Shown: positions 1-6,213 of the stretch, piece after piece
Position numbering within the stretch: position 1 is the stretch's first letter
Layout: each line of letters opens with the position of its first letter
From: Nitrospirae bacterium RIFCSPLOW2_12_42_9
Lineage (GTDB): Bacteria > Nitrospirota > 9FT-COMBO-42-15 > HDB-SIOI813
Length of the DNA: 7,915 nucleotides
Direction: 5' to 3'
NCBI GenBank assembly: GCA_001805205.1
Contig: MHER01000020.1
Span: 1 to 7,915 of the forward strand
The notes under the pieces: generated by a model
What the model saw: the letters and a program-made list of their open reading frames with translations, nothing else
The model's database searches: none
Told to the model about the DNA's origin: nothing
Program-made: the position numbers and the translations under genes

Positions 1-13
1 CAAGTGATATGAG

Positions 14-508
14 ATGGCAGGACAAGTAACAAAGAGTAAAGATGAGCATAAGCTTGTAAATAACACTGCCTTAAAGCTGTTAGCCATATGTGACAGGAGC
101 AAAGGAGACCTTAGAGACAGATTATTGAAAAAGGGATATTCAGCAGAAGTTGTGGAGGAAGTACTAAACAGGCTGGAGTCCACAGGTTATCTGAACGATA
201 GTAGTTTTGCCCTCAGGTTTGCTGCAGATGCTGTCAGAAGGAAAAACCTCGGCCCTGATGCAGTAAGATCCAGGTTATTAAAGAAGGGGATTAAAGGTGA
301 GTTAATGGAAGAGACTATCAGAAATGTCTTTCAGGATAATGATGAAGCAGATATAGCACGTAAGGCATTGAGTAAGGTTTACCGGAAAAACATTTCCCAA
401 CAAAAAGAGATAAAGAGGCTTTCAGATTATCTTAGACGAAGGGGTTTTTCATATGATATTATAAGGAAAACAATAGGGGAGATAAAAGAAGAAGATAATG
501 ACATCTGA
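14..508 (+). CDS. recX: Regulatory protein RecX
   Basis: This 164-residue protein is a RecX-family modulator of RecA. In known members it binds RecA filaments in the cytoplasm and limits recombinase activity. The sequence shows the family's tandem three-helix repeats: one around residues 18-60 (ending in a LESTGYLND segment), a second around 62-105 with the FAADAVRRKNLGPDAVRSRL pattern typical of the family, and a third near 125-160 (LSDYLRRRGFSYDIIRKTI). An in-frame stop lies at 5-7, so the ATG at 14 is the first possible start; no clear Shine-Dalgarno is visible in the few bases available. The last 11 nt overlap alaS, which implies translational coupling. In many bacteria recA lies just upstream, but that would fall outside this window. 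The length is normal and there is no sign of damage. Confidence 0.93.
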   Translation: MAGQVTKSKDEHKLVNNTALKLLAICDRSKGDLRDRLLKKGYSAEVVEEVLNRLESTGYLNDSSFALRFAADAVRRKNLGPDAVRSRLLKKGIKGELMEETIRNVFQDNDEADIARKALSKVYRKNISQQKEIKRLSDYLRRRGFSYDIIRKTIGEIKEEDNDI

Positions 509-3113
509 TAATGTTAGAAAGCTCTTTTTCGAATATTTTGCAGGCAGGGGTCATACAGTTACTCCGAGTTCCTCACTTGTGCCTGAGGATGATCCAACAC
601 TCCTCTTTGCTAATGCAGGCATGGTGCAGTTCAAACGTGTGTTTACAGGAGAGGAAGGGAGGCATTATAAACGGGCGGTCTCGATACAGAAGTGTCTTCG
701 GGCAGGTGGAAAGCATAATGATCTTGAGAATGTAGGTTTTACTGCAAGGCACCATACATTTTTTGAGATGCTCGGCAATTTCTCATTTGGTGACTATTTT
801 AAAAAAGAGGCAATAGAGTTCGGGTGGGAGTTCCTGACAAATACGCTTCCATTACCTGCAGAAAAGCTATGGGTCTCTGTGTATGAAAAGGATGACGAGG
901 CCTATGAGTTATGGAAGAGGCATATTGGAATTCCGGAAGAGAGGATCGTCCGCCTCGGCGCAAAGGATAATTTCTGGCAGATGGGTGATACAGGGCCATG
1001 CGGGCCATGTTCTGAGATAATAATAGACCAGGGGACTGATGTGGGGTGCAGAAGGCCGGATTGCCGTGTTGGTTGTGATTGCGACCGGTATCTTGAATTA
1101 TGGAACCTTGTATTCATGCAGTATGACAGGAAAGAATCAGGTGAGCTTGTGCCACTTCCCAGACCTTCCATTGATACAGGCATGGGGCTTGAGCGTATTA
1201 CTGCTGTTGTTCAGGGTGTAAAGAGTAATTATGATACAGACCTGTTTATTCCTCTTATTGCCGCTGTGTCAAAAGAGGCTGAAGTCCCCCAAAGCACATC
1301 CCTCAGGGTTATTGCAGACCATCTGAGGGCAATTACCTTCCTTATAAGCGATGGAGTAATCCCATCCAATGAGGGGAGGGGATATGTGCTGAGGCGGATA
1401 ATCCGCAGGGCAGCCAGGCATGGAAGGATTATTGGTATTCATAAACCGTTCTTGCACAGGTATGTATCAGATGTCATTGAGCTTATGGGATCACATTACC
1501 CAGACCTTGATGGGAACAGGGATATTATAACTGCCCTCACAATAAGAGAAGAAGAAGGGTTCATAAATACACTTGAACAGGGGACACGGATCCTCGATGA
1601 TATTATACAGCAGGTTAAAAACAGAGGGGATAAGACGATACCAGGAGAGGAACTCTTCAAGTTATATGACACCTATGGATTCCCGCTGGATCTTGCAGCA
1701 GATATAGCAAGGGATCATAACCTTATTCTTGATGAAACAGGCTTTAATGAAGCGATGGAGGAGCAGAGGGAGCGGGCAAGGGGGGCAGGATTAGGCGTAG
1801 AAAAGATCATGCCTGTATATAATACACTTAAATCAAGGGTCTCTTCTAAATTTATTGGCTATGAACACCTTGAGGGGAGGGGAGAGGTACTGGCAATTAT
1901 TAAAGATGGGGCAATTGTAGACAGTGCCGGAGCCGGAGATGAGATAGAGGTTGTATTTGATACAACTCCATTCTACGGCGACTCAGGTGGTCAGGTGGGA
2001 GATAAGGGGGTAGGACTCGGTCCCGATGGCGGGATAGAGATTATTGATACAGTTAAACCCCTTGATATTATTGTTCACAGGGCATATGTTACTTCAGGTT
2101 CAATTGGTGCAGGAGAGGAGTGGGTACTAAGGGTAAACAGGACTACACGGCAGGCAACAGCAAGGAGTCACACAGCCACCCACATGCTGCATGCAGCATT
2201 GAGGCAGGTTATAGGTGAGCATGTGAAACAGGCCGGTTCCATGGTTGCCCCTGACAGGCTTCGTTTTGATTTTATACATTTTAAACCCCTCTCGGATGTT
2301 GAAAAAGATAGGATTGAAGATATGGTAAACGAGAAGATACGGGAGAATATTACTGTTGTCACAGATGTGATGGATATCTCACAGGCGATGAAGAGCGGGG
2401 CAATGGCCTTATTCGGTGAAAAGTATGGAGATAATGTCAGGGTAGTACAGGTGCCTGGATTCAGTAAAGAGTTGTGCGGCGGGACCCACAGCAGGGCTAC
2501 CGGTGATATAGGTCTGGTAAAGATATTATCAGAGAGCAGTGTGGCAGCAGGGGTGAGGAGGCTTGAGGCATTAACAGGTGATGCATCTTTTAAATATCTA
2601 AACAGATCGGAAATGACTATAAATGAAGTAAGCAGGATATTGAAGGCAAAGCCCGAAGAGGTAGCTGAAAAGGCAGAGCGGCTTGCATCACAGGTTAAAG
2701 AGCAGGAGAAAGAGATTGCAAGATTGAAAGGTCAGTTGGCTGCATCGAAGACAGTAGATATATCTTCTGAGATACATGAGATAGATGGCGTGAAGATATT
2801 ATCTAAGAAGGCAGACCCAATGAGCATAGACGAGCTAAGAAATTTTGCAGAAGACCTTCGCTCGAAGATCAAATCAGGGATCGTAGTGGTTGGTACAGAA
2901 GCTGACGGAAAGGCGACCCTTATTGCAATGATTTCCAGAGACCTCACAGACAGATTTGATGCGAGAGAGATAATAAAGGATATTGCTGTTCTGGTGGATG
3001 GTAAAGGAGGAGGAAGGGCTGACATGGCGCAGGCCGGTGGCAAGAAGCCTGAGGGTTTGACAGAGGCATTGAACAAAGTGATTGATGTTGTACGGGCAAT
3101 AACAAAAAAGTGA
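498..3113 (+). CDS. alaS: Alanyl-tRNA synthetase
   Basis: This 871-residue protein is a full-length class II AlaRS, which charges tRNA-Ala and hydrolyses mischarged Ser/Gly-tRNA-Ala in the cytoplasm. The catalytic domain occupies about residues 1-240: FANAGMVQFK near 38-47, the motif 2 region RHHTFFEMLGNFSFGDYF near 85-101, GPCGPCSEI near 166-174, and motif 3 GMGLERI near 228-234. A cysteine-rich stretch (residues 184-195, GCRRPDCRVGCDC) follows the active-site loop. The editing domain carries the zinc-binding HxxxH (H558, H562) and CGGTH (C660, H664). A coiled-coil linker lies near 715-750, and the C-Ala domain ends with GGGRADMAQAGG near 836-847. The start at 498 lies inside the end of recX; purine-rich AGAAGAAG upstream may serve as ribosome binding site. 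All catalytic and editing motifs are intact. Confidence 0.98.
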   Translation: MTSDNVRKLFFEYFAGRGHTVTPSSSLVPEDDPTLLFANAGMVQFKRVFTGEEGRHYKRAVSIQKCLRAGGKHNDLENVGFTARHHTFFEMLGNFSFGDYFKKEAIEFGWEFLTNTLPLPAEKLWVSVYEKDDEAYELWKRHIGIPEERIVRLGAKDNFWQMGDTGPCGPCSEIIIDQGTDVGCRRPDCRVGCDCDRYLELWNLVFMQYDRKESGELVPLPRPSIDTGMGLERITAVVQGVKSNYDTDLFIPLIAAVSKEAEVPQSTSLRVIADHLRAITFLISDGVIPSNEGRGYVLRRIIRRAARHGRIIGIHKPFLHRYVSDVIELMGSHYPDLDGNRDIITALTIREEEGFINTLEQGTRILDDIIQQVKNRGDKTIPGEELFKLYDTYGFPLDLAADIARDHNLILDETGFNEAMEEQRERARGAGLGVEKIMPVYNTLKSRVSSKFIGYEHLEGRGEVLAIIKDGAIVDSAGAGDEIEVVFDTTPFYGDSGGQVGDKGVGLGPDGGIEIIDTVKPLDIIVHRAYVTSGSIGAGEEWVLRVNRTTRQATARSHTATHMLHAALRQVIGEHVKQAGSMVAPDRLRFDFIHFKPLSDVEKDRIEDMVNEKIRENITVVTDVMDISQAMKSGAMALFGEKYGDNVRVVQVPGFSKELCGGTHSRATGDIGLVKILSESSVAAGVRRLEALTGDASFKYLNRSEMTINEVSRILKAKPEEVAEKAERLASQVKEQEKEIARLKGQLAASKTVDISSEIHEIDGVKILSKKADPMSIDELRNFAEDLRSKIKSGIVVVGTEADGKATLIAMISRDLTDRFDAREIIKDIAVLVDGKGGGRADMAQAGGKKPEGLTEALNKVIDVVRAITKK

Positions 3114-3114
3114 C

Positions 3115-3121
3115 AAGGAGG
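3115..3121 (+). promoter_or_regulatory. Strong Shine-Dalgarno for the phasin-like gene
   Basis: AAGGAGG lies 7 nt upstream of the ATG at 3129 and immediately after the alaS stop codon. It is the clearest ribosome binding site in the housekeeping operon and fixes the start of the small helical protein. Confidence 0.8.
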
Positions 3122-3128
3122 ATATATC

Positions 3129-3428
3129 ATGCTTGAAATCGTACGTAAGGCTTTATTAGCAGGTCTTGGGGCGCAGGAGAAGGCAAAGGAACTGGTAGAT
3201 GAACTCATGAAGAAAGGGGAGTTGAGTCAGAGTGACGGTGCAAAGTTGATGAAGGAGATTATGGAAAAGGCAGAGAAGGGTACCGGAGAACTGGATAAAA
3301 AGATCGGAGATATTGTTCAGAAGGCCCTTGAGAAGCTGAACCTGCCGGGCAAAAAAGACCTTGAGAACCTCGAAAAGAATGTTCAGGACTTATCCAATAG
3401 ATTAAAGAGGCTGGAAGAGGGCAATTAG
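3129..3428 (+). CDS. Small phasin-like helical protein
   Basis: This 99-residue protein is highly charged, rich in Lys and Glu, and predicted to be almost wholly alpha-helical. The N-terminal part (residues 1-50: LLAGLGAQEKAKELVDELMKKGELS pattern) resembles the small phasin/PhaF-like family (polyhydroxyalkanoate granule-associated or PHA-synthesis regulator-like). The C-terminal part (about 77-98) shows leucine heptads typical of a short coiled coil. There is no signal peptide or membrane segment. An excellent AAGGAGG at 3115-3121 sits 7 nt before the ATG, much stronger than its neighbours' sites, which suggests high independent translation within the operon. It lies 15 nt after alaS and 15 nt before ruvX. 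Similar small proteins occur in genomes lacking PHA synthesis, so a granule role is not shown here; a generic coiled-coil structural or regulatory role is equally possible. Confidence 0.72.
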   Translation: MLEIVRKALLAGLGAQEKAKELVDELMKKGELSQSDGAKLMKEIMEKAEKGTGELDKKIGDIVQKALEKLNLPGKKDLENLEKNVQDLSNRLKRLEEGN

Positions 3429-3443
3429 GCCTTCTGTCATAAG

Positions 3444-3857
3444 ATGCGTATACTCGCCCTGGATGTTGGAGATAAGCGAATAGGTGTTGCTGTAAGTGAC
3501 GAGCTTGAGATAGCTGCTCATGGTCTTAAAACTATAGATCGTAGTGATCCCGCGAGAGATATAAGACATATTATCGGGATTGTCAAAGAATATGAAGTAG
3601 AAGAAATTATTGTTGGTATGCCTGTAATGATGGATGGGAGTATGGGTATACAGGGGGAAAAGGTATCGCAATTTGTTGAAGGTCTTAGAACGGAGGTTAA
3701 GATACCGATAAGGTTTATGGATGAACGTTTGAGCACAAAGATGGTGGAAAAGGCATTAATAGAGGCTGATATGAGCAGGAGTAAGAGGAAGAAGGTCATT
3801 GATAAATTAGCCGCGGTTGTTATCCTGCAAGACTATCTGGCCGGCAGACCCAAGTAA
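3444..3857 (+). CDS. ruvX: YqgF/RuvX RNase H-fold nuclease (putative pre-16S rRNA nuclease)
   Basis: This 137-residue protein has the normal YqgF/RuvX length. Family members have an RNase H-like fold and are implicated in maturing the 16S rRNA 5' end or, by older annotation, in Holliday junction resolution. Visible signatures are ALDVGDKRIGVAVSD at residues 5-19 with acidic D7, EEIIVGMPVMMDGSMG at 53-68, DERLST at 93-98 with E94, and the C-terminal IDKLAAVVILQDYL with D120. These supply the expected acidic metal-binding residues. No convincing Shine-Dalgarno precedes the ATG, so translation may depend on coupling to the upstream gene 15 nt away. mltG follows after 2 nt. The ruvX-mltG pairing is common in bacteria and supports both assignments. 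Confidence 0.95.
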   Translation: MRILALDVGDKRIGVAVSDELEIAAHGLKTIDRSDPARDIRHIIGIVKEYEVEEIIVGMPVMMDGSMGIQGEKVSQFVEGLRTEVKIPIRFMDERLSTKMVEKALIEADMSRSKRKKVIDKLAAVVILQDYLAGRPK

Positions 3858-3859
3858 AT

Positions 3860-4882
3860 ATGAAAATCAGACAGGGATTAGCAATAGCAGGAGTAGTCTT
3901 CATATTATTTTCCCTGCTATCAATTACCGGGTATAGCAGTCTGTTTTCATCTAAGACCATGAGTCATGAAGGAAGGTCTTTTGAAGTGCCTGAGGGGGTT
4001 ACACTAAGATGGATTGCAGACAACCTCAAGGAAGATGGCTTTATCGGAAGCAGCACACTCTTTTTGACAATCGGGAAACTAATGTTATCTGAAAAGGAGA
4101 TTATGGCAGGTGAATATTTATTTCCGCCGAATGTAACCCTGTTCGATATTGTGCTGGCCTTTAGATATGGCAAGGTAAACTACCGTAAGATTACTATCCT
4201 CCCTGGTTATAATTTAGAACAGATTGGTGAGCTGCTCGCTTCAGAAGGACTTGTGGATATAGAAACCTTCAGAGAACTATCAAAGGATAAGGAGATGATA
4301 GATATACTTGCTCTCGATATCTCAAGCCTTGAGGGTTTCCTGTATCCAGATACCTATTATCTACTGAGGGGCAGCAATCCCAGAAAGATATTGAAAAAGA
4401 TGGTACTCAATTTTAAAGATGTCTTTACGCCGGAGTTTAAGGAAAAGGCCGCAGAACTGAATATGACAATTAAGGATGTAGTTACCCTTGCATCTATAAT
4501 AGAGAAGGAGGCTGTTGTAGAGAAGGAGCGTACATTAATATCTGCCGTGTTTCATAACAGGTTGAAAAGGAACATGCCCCTCCAGAGCGACCCTACTGTT
4601 ATATATGCACTTGGGAGTAGTTTTGACGGAGACCTTAAGAGGGAGCATCTTACTATGAGGTCTTCATATAACACATATATGAGTCGTGGACTTCCTCCCG
4701 GCCCCATTGGAAGCCCGGGCATAGAATCTATCCGTGCTGCTTTATACCCTGAGGATGTCGATTACCTCTACTTTGTCTCAAAGAACAACGATACTCACTA
4801 CTTTTCAAAAAACTTCAGGGATCATAGCAGGGCAGTGGCCATTTACCAGAAACCGCTTGCTGCAAAAAAGACCATCCATTAA
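3860..4882 (+). CDS. mltG: Endolytic peptidoglycan transglycosylase MltG (YceG family)
   Basis: This 340-residue protein is an inner-membrane lytic transglycosylase that cuts nascent glycan strands in the periplasm and is thought to set strand length. A single N-terminal hydrophobic segment (about residues 6-28) would anchor it. A LysM-like subdomain (about 40-105) and the YceG catalytic domain follow. The catalytic region has the conserved VTLASIIEKEA at 208-218; E215 aligns by eye with the catalytic Glu of E. coli MltG. It is followed by FHNRL (231-235), MPLQSDPTVIYALG (239-252) and YNTYMSRGLPPGPIGSPG (270-287), all family hallmarks, and by YLYFVSKNNDTHYFS near the end. The start lies 2 nt beyond the ruvX stop with no clear Shine-Dalgarno, consistent with coupling. 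It closes the conserved operon; I see no obvious intrinsic terminator after it. Confidence 0.96.
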   Translation: MKIRQGLAIAGVVFILFSLLSITGYSSLFSSKTMSHEGRSFEVPEGVTLRWIADNLKEDGFIGSSTLFLTIGKLMLSEKEIMAGEYLFPPNVTLFDIVLAFRYGKVNYRKITILPGYNLEQIGELLASEGLVDIETFRELSKDKEMIDILALDISSLEGFLYPDTYYLLRGSNPRKILKKMVLNFKDVFTPEFKEKAAELNMTIKDVVTLASIIEKEAVVEKERTLISAVFHNRLKRNMPLQSDPTVIYALGSSFDGDLKREHLTMRSSYNTYMSRGLPPGPIGSPGIESIRAALYPEDVDYLYFVSKNNDTHYFSKNFRDHSRAVAIYQKPLAAKKTIH

Positions 4883-4935
4883 ATTTTTATTATCAGAGGT
4901 GTCCTTTTTCTTACCCACCCTGCTTAATAACATCC

Positions 4936-4965
4936 TTGACATCCACCACTTGTAGAGTCTATTAT
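4936..4965 (+). promoter_or_regulatory. Sigma70-like promoter upstream of mntA-hepT
   Basis: A consensus -35 TTGACA at 4936-4941 and a -10 TATTAT at 4960-4965 are separated by 18 bp, predicting transcription from about 4972 rightward. It is the best match to a housekeeping promoter in this part of the window and probably drives the MntA-HepT operon through a leader of about 200 nt. The call is from sequence only. Confidence 0.6.
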
Positions 4966-4982
4966 TCAAAATGAAATTTTGA
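4966..4982. promoter_or_regulatory. 17-bp palindrome over the predicted start site (operator candidate)
   Basis: Perfect 7-bp arms TCAAAAT and ATTTTGA flank a GAA centre, directly abutting the -10 element at 4960-4965 and covering the likely +1. This is where a repressor would block transcription. Autoregulation by the toxin-antitoxin complex is an inference only; an A/T-rich palindrome can also occur by chance. Confidence 0.4.
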
Positions 4983-5024
4983 TTTTCCTGTATGCCGTGA
5001 AAACCGGACGAGTCTTTCTGTGGA

Positions 5025-5207
5025 ATGATAAACATGTTCACAATAGGCATTGATGGCAGTAAACCGCGGGCCATAAATGTGCTTTGCAAGCCTGAGCGGT
5101 TTTCTGATGTATTCGAGATATACAGTGGCGAGCTGAGGCCAGAAAAATACATAACCTACATATCAAAGGTTTATCATGAATGCAATAGAATTATTAAAGA
5201 AAAATGA
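5025..5207 (+). CDS. Doubtful leader ORF, unrecognised
   Basis: This 60-codon frame starts at ATG 5025 (a second ATG lies at 5034) and runs 32 nt into mntA in another frame. It begins MINMFTIGIDGSKPR and ends with a charged segment. No convincing ribosome binding site precedes either start. I do not recognise the family. It could be a short upstream reading frame in the mntA-hepT leader, a remnant of an older gene or chance coding. It is listed because it fills most of the otherwise unexplained leader and lies downstream of the predicted promoter. Confidence 0.2.
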   Translation: MINMFTIGIDGSKPRAINVLCKPERFSDVFEIYSGELRPEKYITYISKVYHECNRIIKEK

Positions 5208-5460
5208 ACATGAGATAAAGAAGAGATTTGGTGTTAGAAAGATAGGAATATTTGGCTCCTTTGCAAGAGGTGAGGAGAGATGGGGAAGTGATATAGATGT
5301 TCTCGTTGAGTTTCAAGATAATTATGAAACCTTTGACAATTTTATGGATCTAAAATTTTTCCTTGAGGATTTATTTGGTCGAAAGATTGATCTGGTAACC
5401 ATTGATGCCCTTAGGCCACAATTAAAGGATGAAATCCTGCAGGAAGTAATCTATGCATAG
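5176..5460 (+). CDS. mntA: MntA-type nucleotidyltransferase antitoxin
   Basis: This 94-residue protein is a minimal nucleotidyltransferase (MNT domain, formerly annotated DNA polymerase beta domain). The diagnostic GSx10DxD motif is complete: G27-S28 in IGIFGSFARGE, then SDIDVLVEF with D39 and D41; a third carboxylate is probably D72 in KIDLV. In characterised MntA-HepT systems the enzyme silences its partner by adding AMP residues to a tyrosine next to the HEPN active site, and the intact motif here predicts the same. AAGG at 5166-5169 lies 6 nt before the ATG. The 3' end overlaps hepT by 8 nt, ensuring coupled synthesis of antitoxin before toxin. The length is typical of the family and no key residue is missing. 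Confidence 0.93.
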   Translation: MNAIELLKKNEHEIKKRFGVRKIGIFGSFARGEERWGSDIDVLVEFQDNYETFDNFMDLKFFLEDLFGRKIDLVTIDALRPQLKDEILQEVIYA

Positions 5461-5824
5461 AAGCCATAAACTCTATCTTGAAGATATACTGACTTCTATC
5501 AAAAAGATTCAGAATTATATAGGTGATAGTCCCTATGAGGCGCTTCTTGTGGATGAGATGAGACTGGATGCTATTGTGAGAAATTTTGAGATCATAGGAG
5601 AAGCTGCGAGCAACATGCCTGCAGAAATAAGCGACAAATATCCCTTTGTTGAATGGAGAAAGATATCTGATTTCAGAAATGTCCTGGCCCATGAATATTT
5701 TGGGATAAACTATAAAATTATGTGGGATATCATCAAGAATAAACTCCCAAAGTTAAGGCAGGATATAAAAACAATAATAGAAAGCGAGAGTATCACACTG
5801 GATCCTGGGAACAGAGACATATAA
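5453..5824 (+). CDS. hepT: HepT-type HEPN ribonuclease toxin (DUF86)
   Basis: This 123-residue, mostly helical protein is a HEPN-fold HepT toxin, an RNase that in studied systems acts as a dimer and arrests growth when uncontrolled. The hallmark RX4HXY motif is present as R75-NVLA-H80-E-Y82 in the segment DFRNVLAHEYFGI. Y82 is the expected target for AMP addition by MntA. Upstream, MRLDAIVRNFEIIGEAA (36-52) is also typical of DUF86 proteins. AGGAAG at 5441-5446 lies 6 nt before the ATG, inside mntA. Catalytic residues and length look intact, so the pair is probably functional. It may serve plasmid or island maintenance or phage defence; the sequence does not decide which. Confidence 0.93.
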   Translation: MHRSHKLYLEDILTSIKKIQNYIGDSPYEALLVDEMRLDAIVRNFEIIGEAASNMPAEISDKYPFVEWRKISDFRNVLAHEYFGINYKIMWDIIKNKLPKLRQDIKTIIESESITLDPGNRDI

Positions 5825-5864
5825 AGAGGGCCATGCAGTGCCTTAAATCACTCAGGGTTATATT

Positions 5865-5933
5865 CCCCGCCCCTTGGGGCGTTTACTTTTCTTTGTGAAA
5901 TATTTTGATACCCCGTCCGCTTGCGGCGGGGTA
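5865..5933. repeat. Pair of GC-rich REP-like hairpins
   Basis: Two GC-rich inverted repeats lie 27 nt apart. The first is at 5868-5881. The second is at 5909-5933: TACCCCG pairs with CGGGGTA, then after one bulged T, CCGC pairs with GCGG around TT. In addition CCCCGCC at 5865-5871 is exactly complementary to GGCGGGG at 5925-5931, so the pair can also fold as one long structure. This arrangement, in intergenic DNA and with a TTG or TTGC apex, is what REP/BIME-type palindromes look like. No transposase is visible in the window. Other copies in the genome would be needed to prove a repeat family. Confidence 0.5.
5868..5890 (+). terminator. Hairpin with T-rich tail after hepT (possible terminator)
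   Basis: A GC-only stem is formed by CGCCCC (5868-5873) and GGGGCG (5876-5881); sterically it would close with a CTTG tetraloop and five pairs. It is followed by TTTACTTTT. It lies 44 nt beyond the hepT stop and could terminate mntA-hepT transcription, although the tail is interrupted. It also resembles a REP unit (see the repeat entry), so the terminator role is uncertain. Confidence 0.45.
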
Positions 5934-5978
5934 GTTCATTCCAGTTCGTATAGATTTTTGATGAGGCAATTCGGCTGG

Positions 5979-6007
5979 TAGACACAGCCGCAATATTTAT
6001 GTACAAT
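5979..6007 (+). promoter_or_regulatory. Promoter of the DUF433 gene with overlapping inverted repeat
   Basis: A -35 TAGACA at 5979-5984 and a -10 TACAAT at 6002-6007 are spaced by 17 bp, placing the start about 15-20 nt before the AGGAGG ribosome site. An inverted repeat, CGGCTG (5972-5977) and CAGCCG (5985-5990), brackets the -35 hexamer, a natural place for an autoregulatory operator. The binding protein is unknown; DUF433 proteins are predicted antitoxins and could repress their own promoter. Confidence 0.55.
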
Positions 6008-6015
6008 GGCTTCAT

Positions 6016-6024
6016 AGGAGGTGA
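6016..6024 (+). promoter_or_regulatory. Shine-Dalgarno deciding the DUF433 start
   Basis: AGGAGGTGA at 6016-6024 is a near-perfect anti-16S match, 5 nt before ATG 6030. The in-frame GTG at 6021 is part of this site, so the ATG at 6030 is the preferred start. Confidence 0.8.
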
Positions 6025-6029
6025 TTTCT

Positions 6030-6212
6030 ATGGCACTTAACATAGTTCTTGAAACCATTCCGTTACAAGCCGATTCGGATGGCGTTGTCCATGTTGCCGG
6101 GACGCGCGTAACATTGGAAACGGTGATCGCCGCCTTTTCAGAGGGTGCAACCGCTGAAGAGATCGTCCAACAGTACCCATCGTTGAATCTGGCTGATATT
6201 TATGAGGTTTAA
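6030..6212 (+). CDS. DUF433 antitoxin-like protein, C-terminally truncated
   Basis: This is a 60-residue product from the ATG at 6030. The core GTRVTLETVIAAFSEGA, then TAEEIVQQYPSLNLADIYEV, is the recognisable DUF433 signature, a small helix-turn-helix-like family usually encoded just upstream of a PIN-like DUF5615 toxin. Family members normally continue after LADIY for some 15-30 residues (a VIAYYLRHR-like helix). Here the frame stops two residues on, and no DUF5615 gene follows. Coding DNA is GC-rich (33 of 60 bases at 6061-6120), unlike the AT-rich DNA that starts right after the stop. Promoter and ribosome site look intact. I infer a module broken at its 3' end, leaving an orphan and probably impaired antitoxin; a naturally short variant is less likely. 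Confidence 0.7.
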   Translation: MALNIVLETIPLQADSDGVVHVAGTRVTLETVIAAFSEGATAEEIVQQYPSLNLADIYEV

Positions 6213-6213
6213 A

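Larger units (their letters stand above)
4883..5175. other. Intergenic region between mltG and mntA
   Basis: This 293-nt stretch separates the housekeeping operon from the toxin-antitoxin pair. It contains a strong promoter-like sequence (4936-4965), a palindrome (4966-4982), and a doubtful short reading frame beginning at 5025. There is no U-tract hairpin immediately after mltG. Reading frames on both strands are short, and I recognise no protein in them. The leader from the predicted start (about 4972) to the mntA ATG is about 200 nt, long for a toxin-antitoxin operon. Confidence 0.6.

Noticed and set aside
1..12. Possible end of an upstream gene (frame CAA GTG ATA TGA), perhaps recA
   Set aside because: Only three codons are visible; recA often precedes recX, but nothing here identifies it.
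2732..3208. 158-codon minus-strand frame opposite the end of alaS
   Set aside because: It lies antisense to the well-conserved C-Ala domain and the start of the phasin-like gene; its serine- and isoleucine-rich peptide is a typical shadow.
4985..5025. Riboswitch or hammerhead-like core in the leader (ACCGGACGAGTC)
   Set aside because: Neither the hammerhead CUGAUGA/GAAA pair nor a known riboswitch consensus can be assembled around it.
4805..5152. 115-codon minus-strand frame across the end of mltG and the mntA leader
   Set aside because: It overlaps the conserved MltG C-terminus, resembles no family I know, and is opposed by a good plus-strand promoter.
5394..5692. Minus-strand frame opposite the mntA-hepT junction
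   Set aside because: It is antisense to two genes with complete catalytic motifs; a shadow frame.
6021..6029. GTG at 6021 as start of the DUF433 protein
   Set aside because: It is part of the Shine-Dalgarno itself; the ATG at 6030 has ideal spacing.
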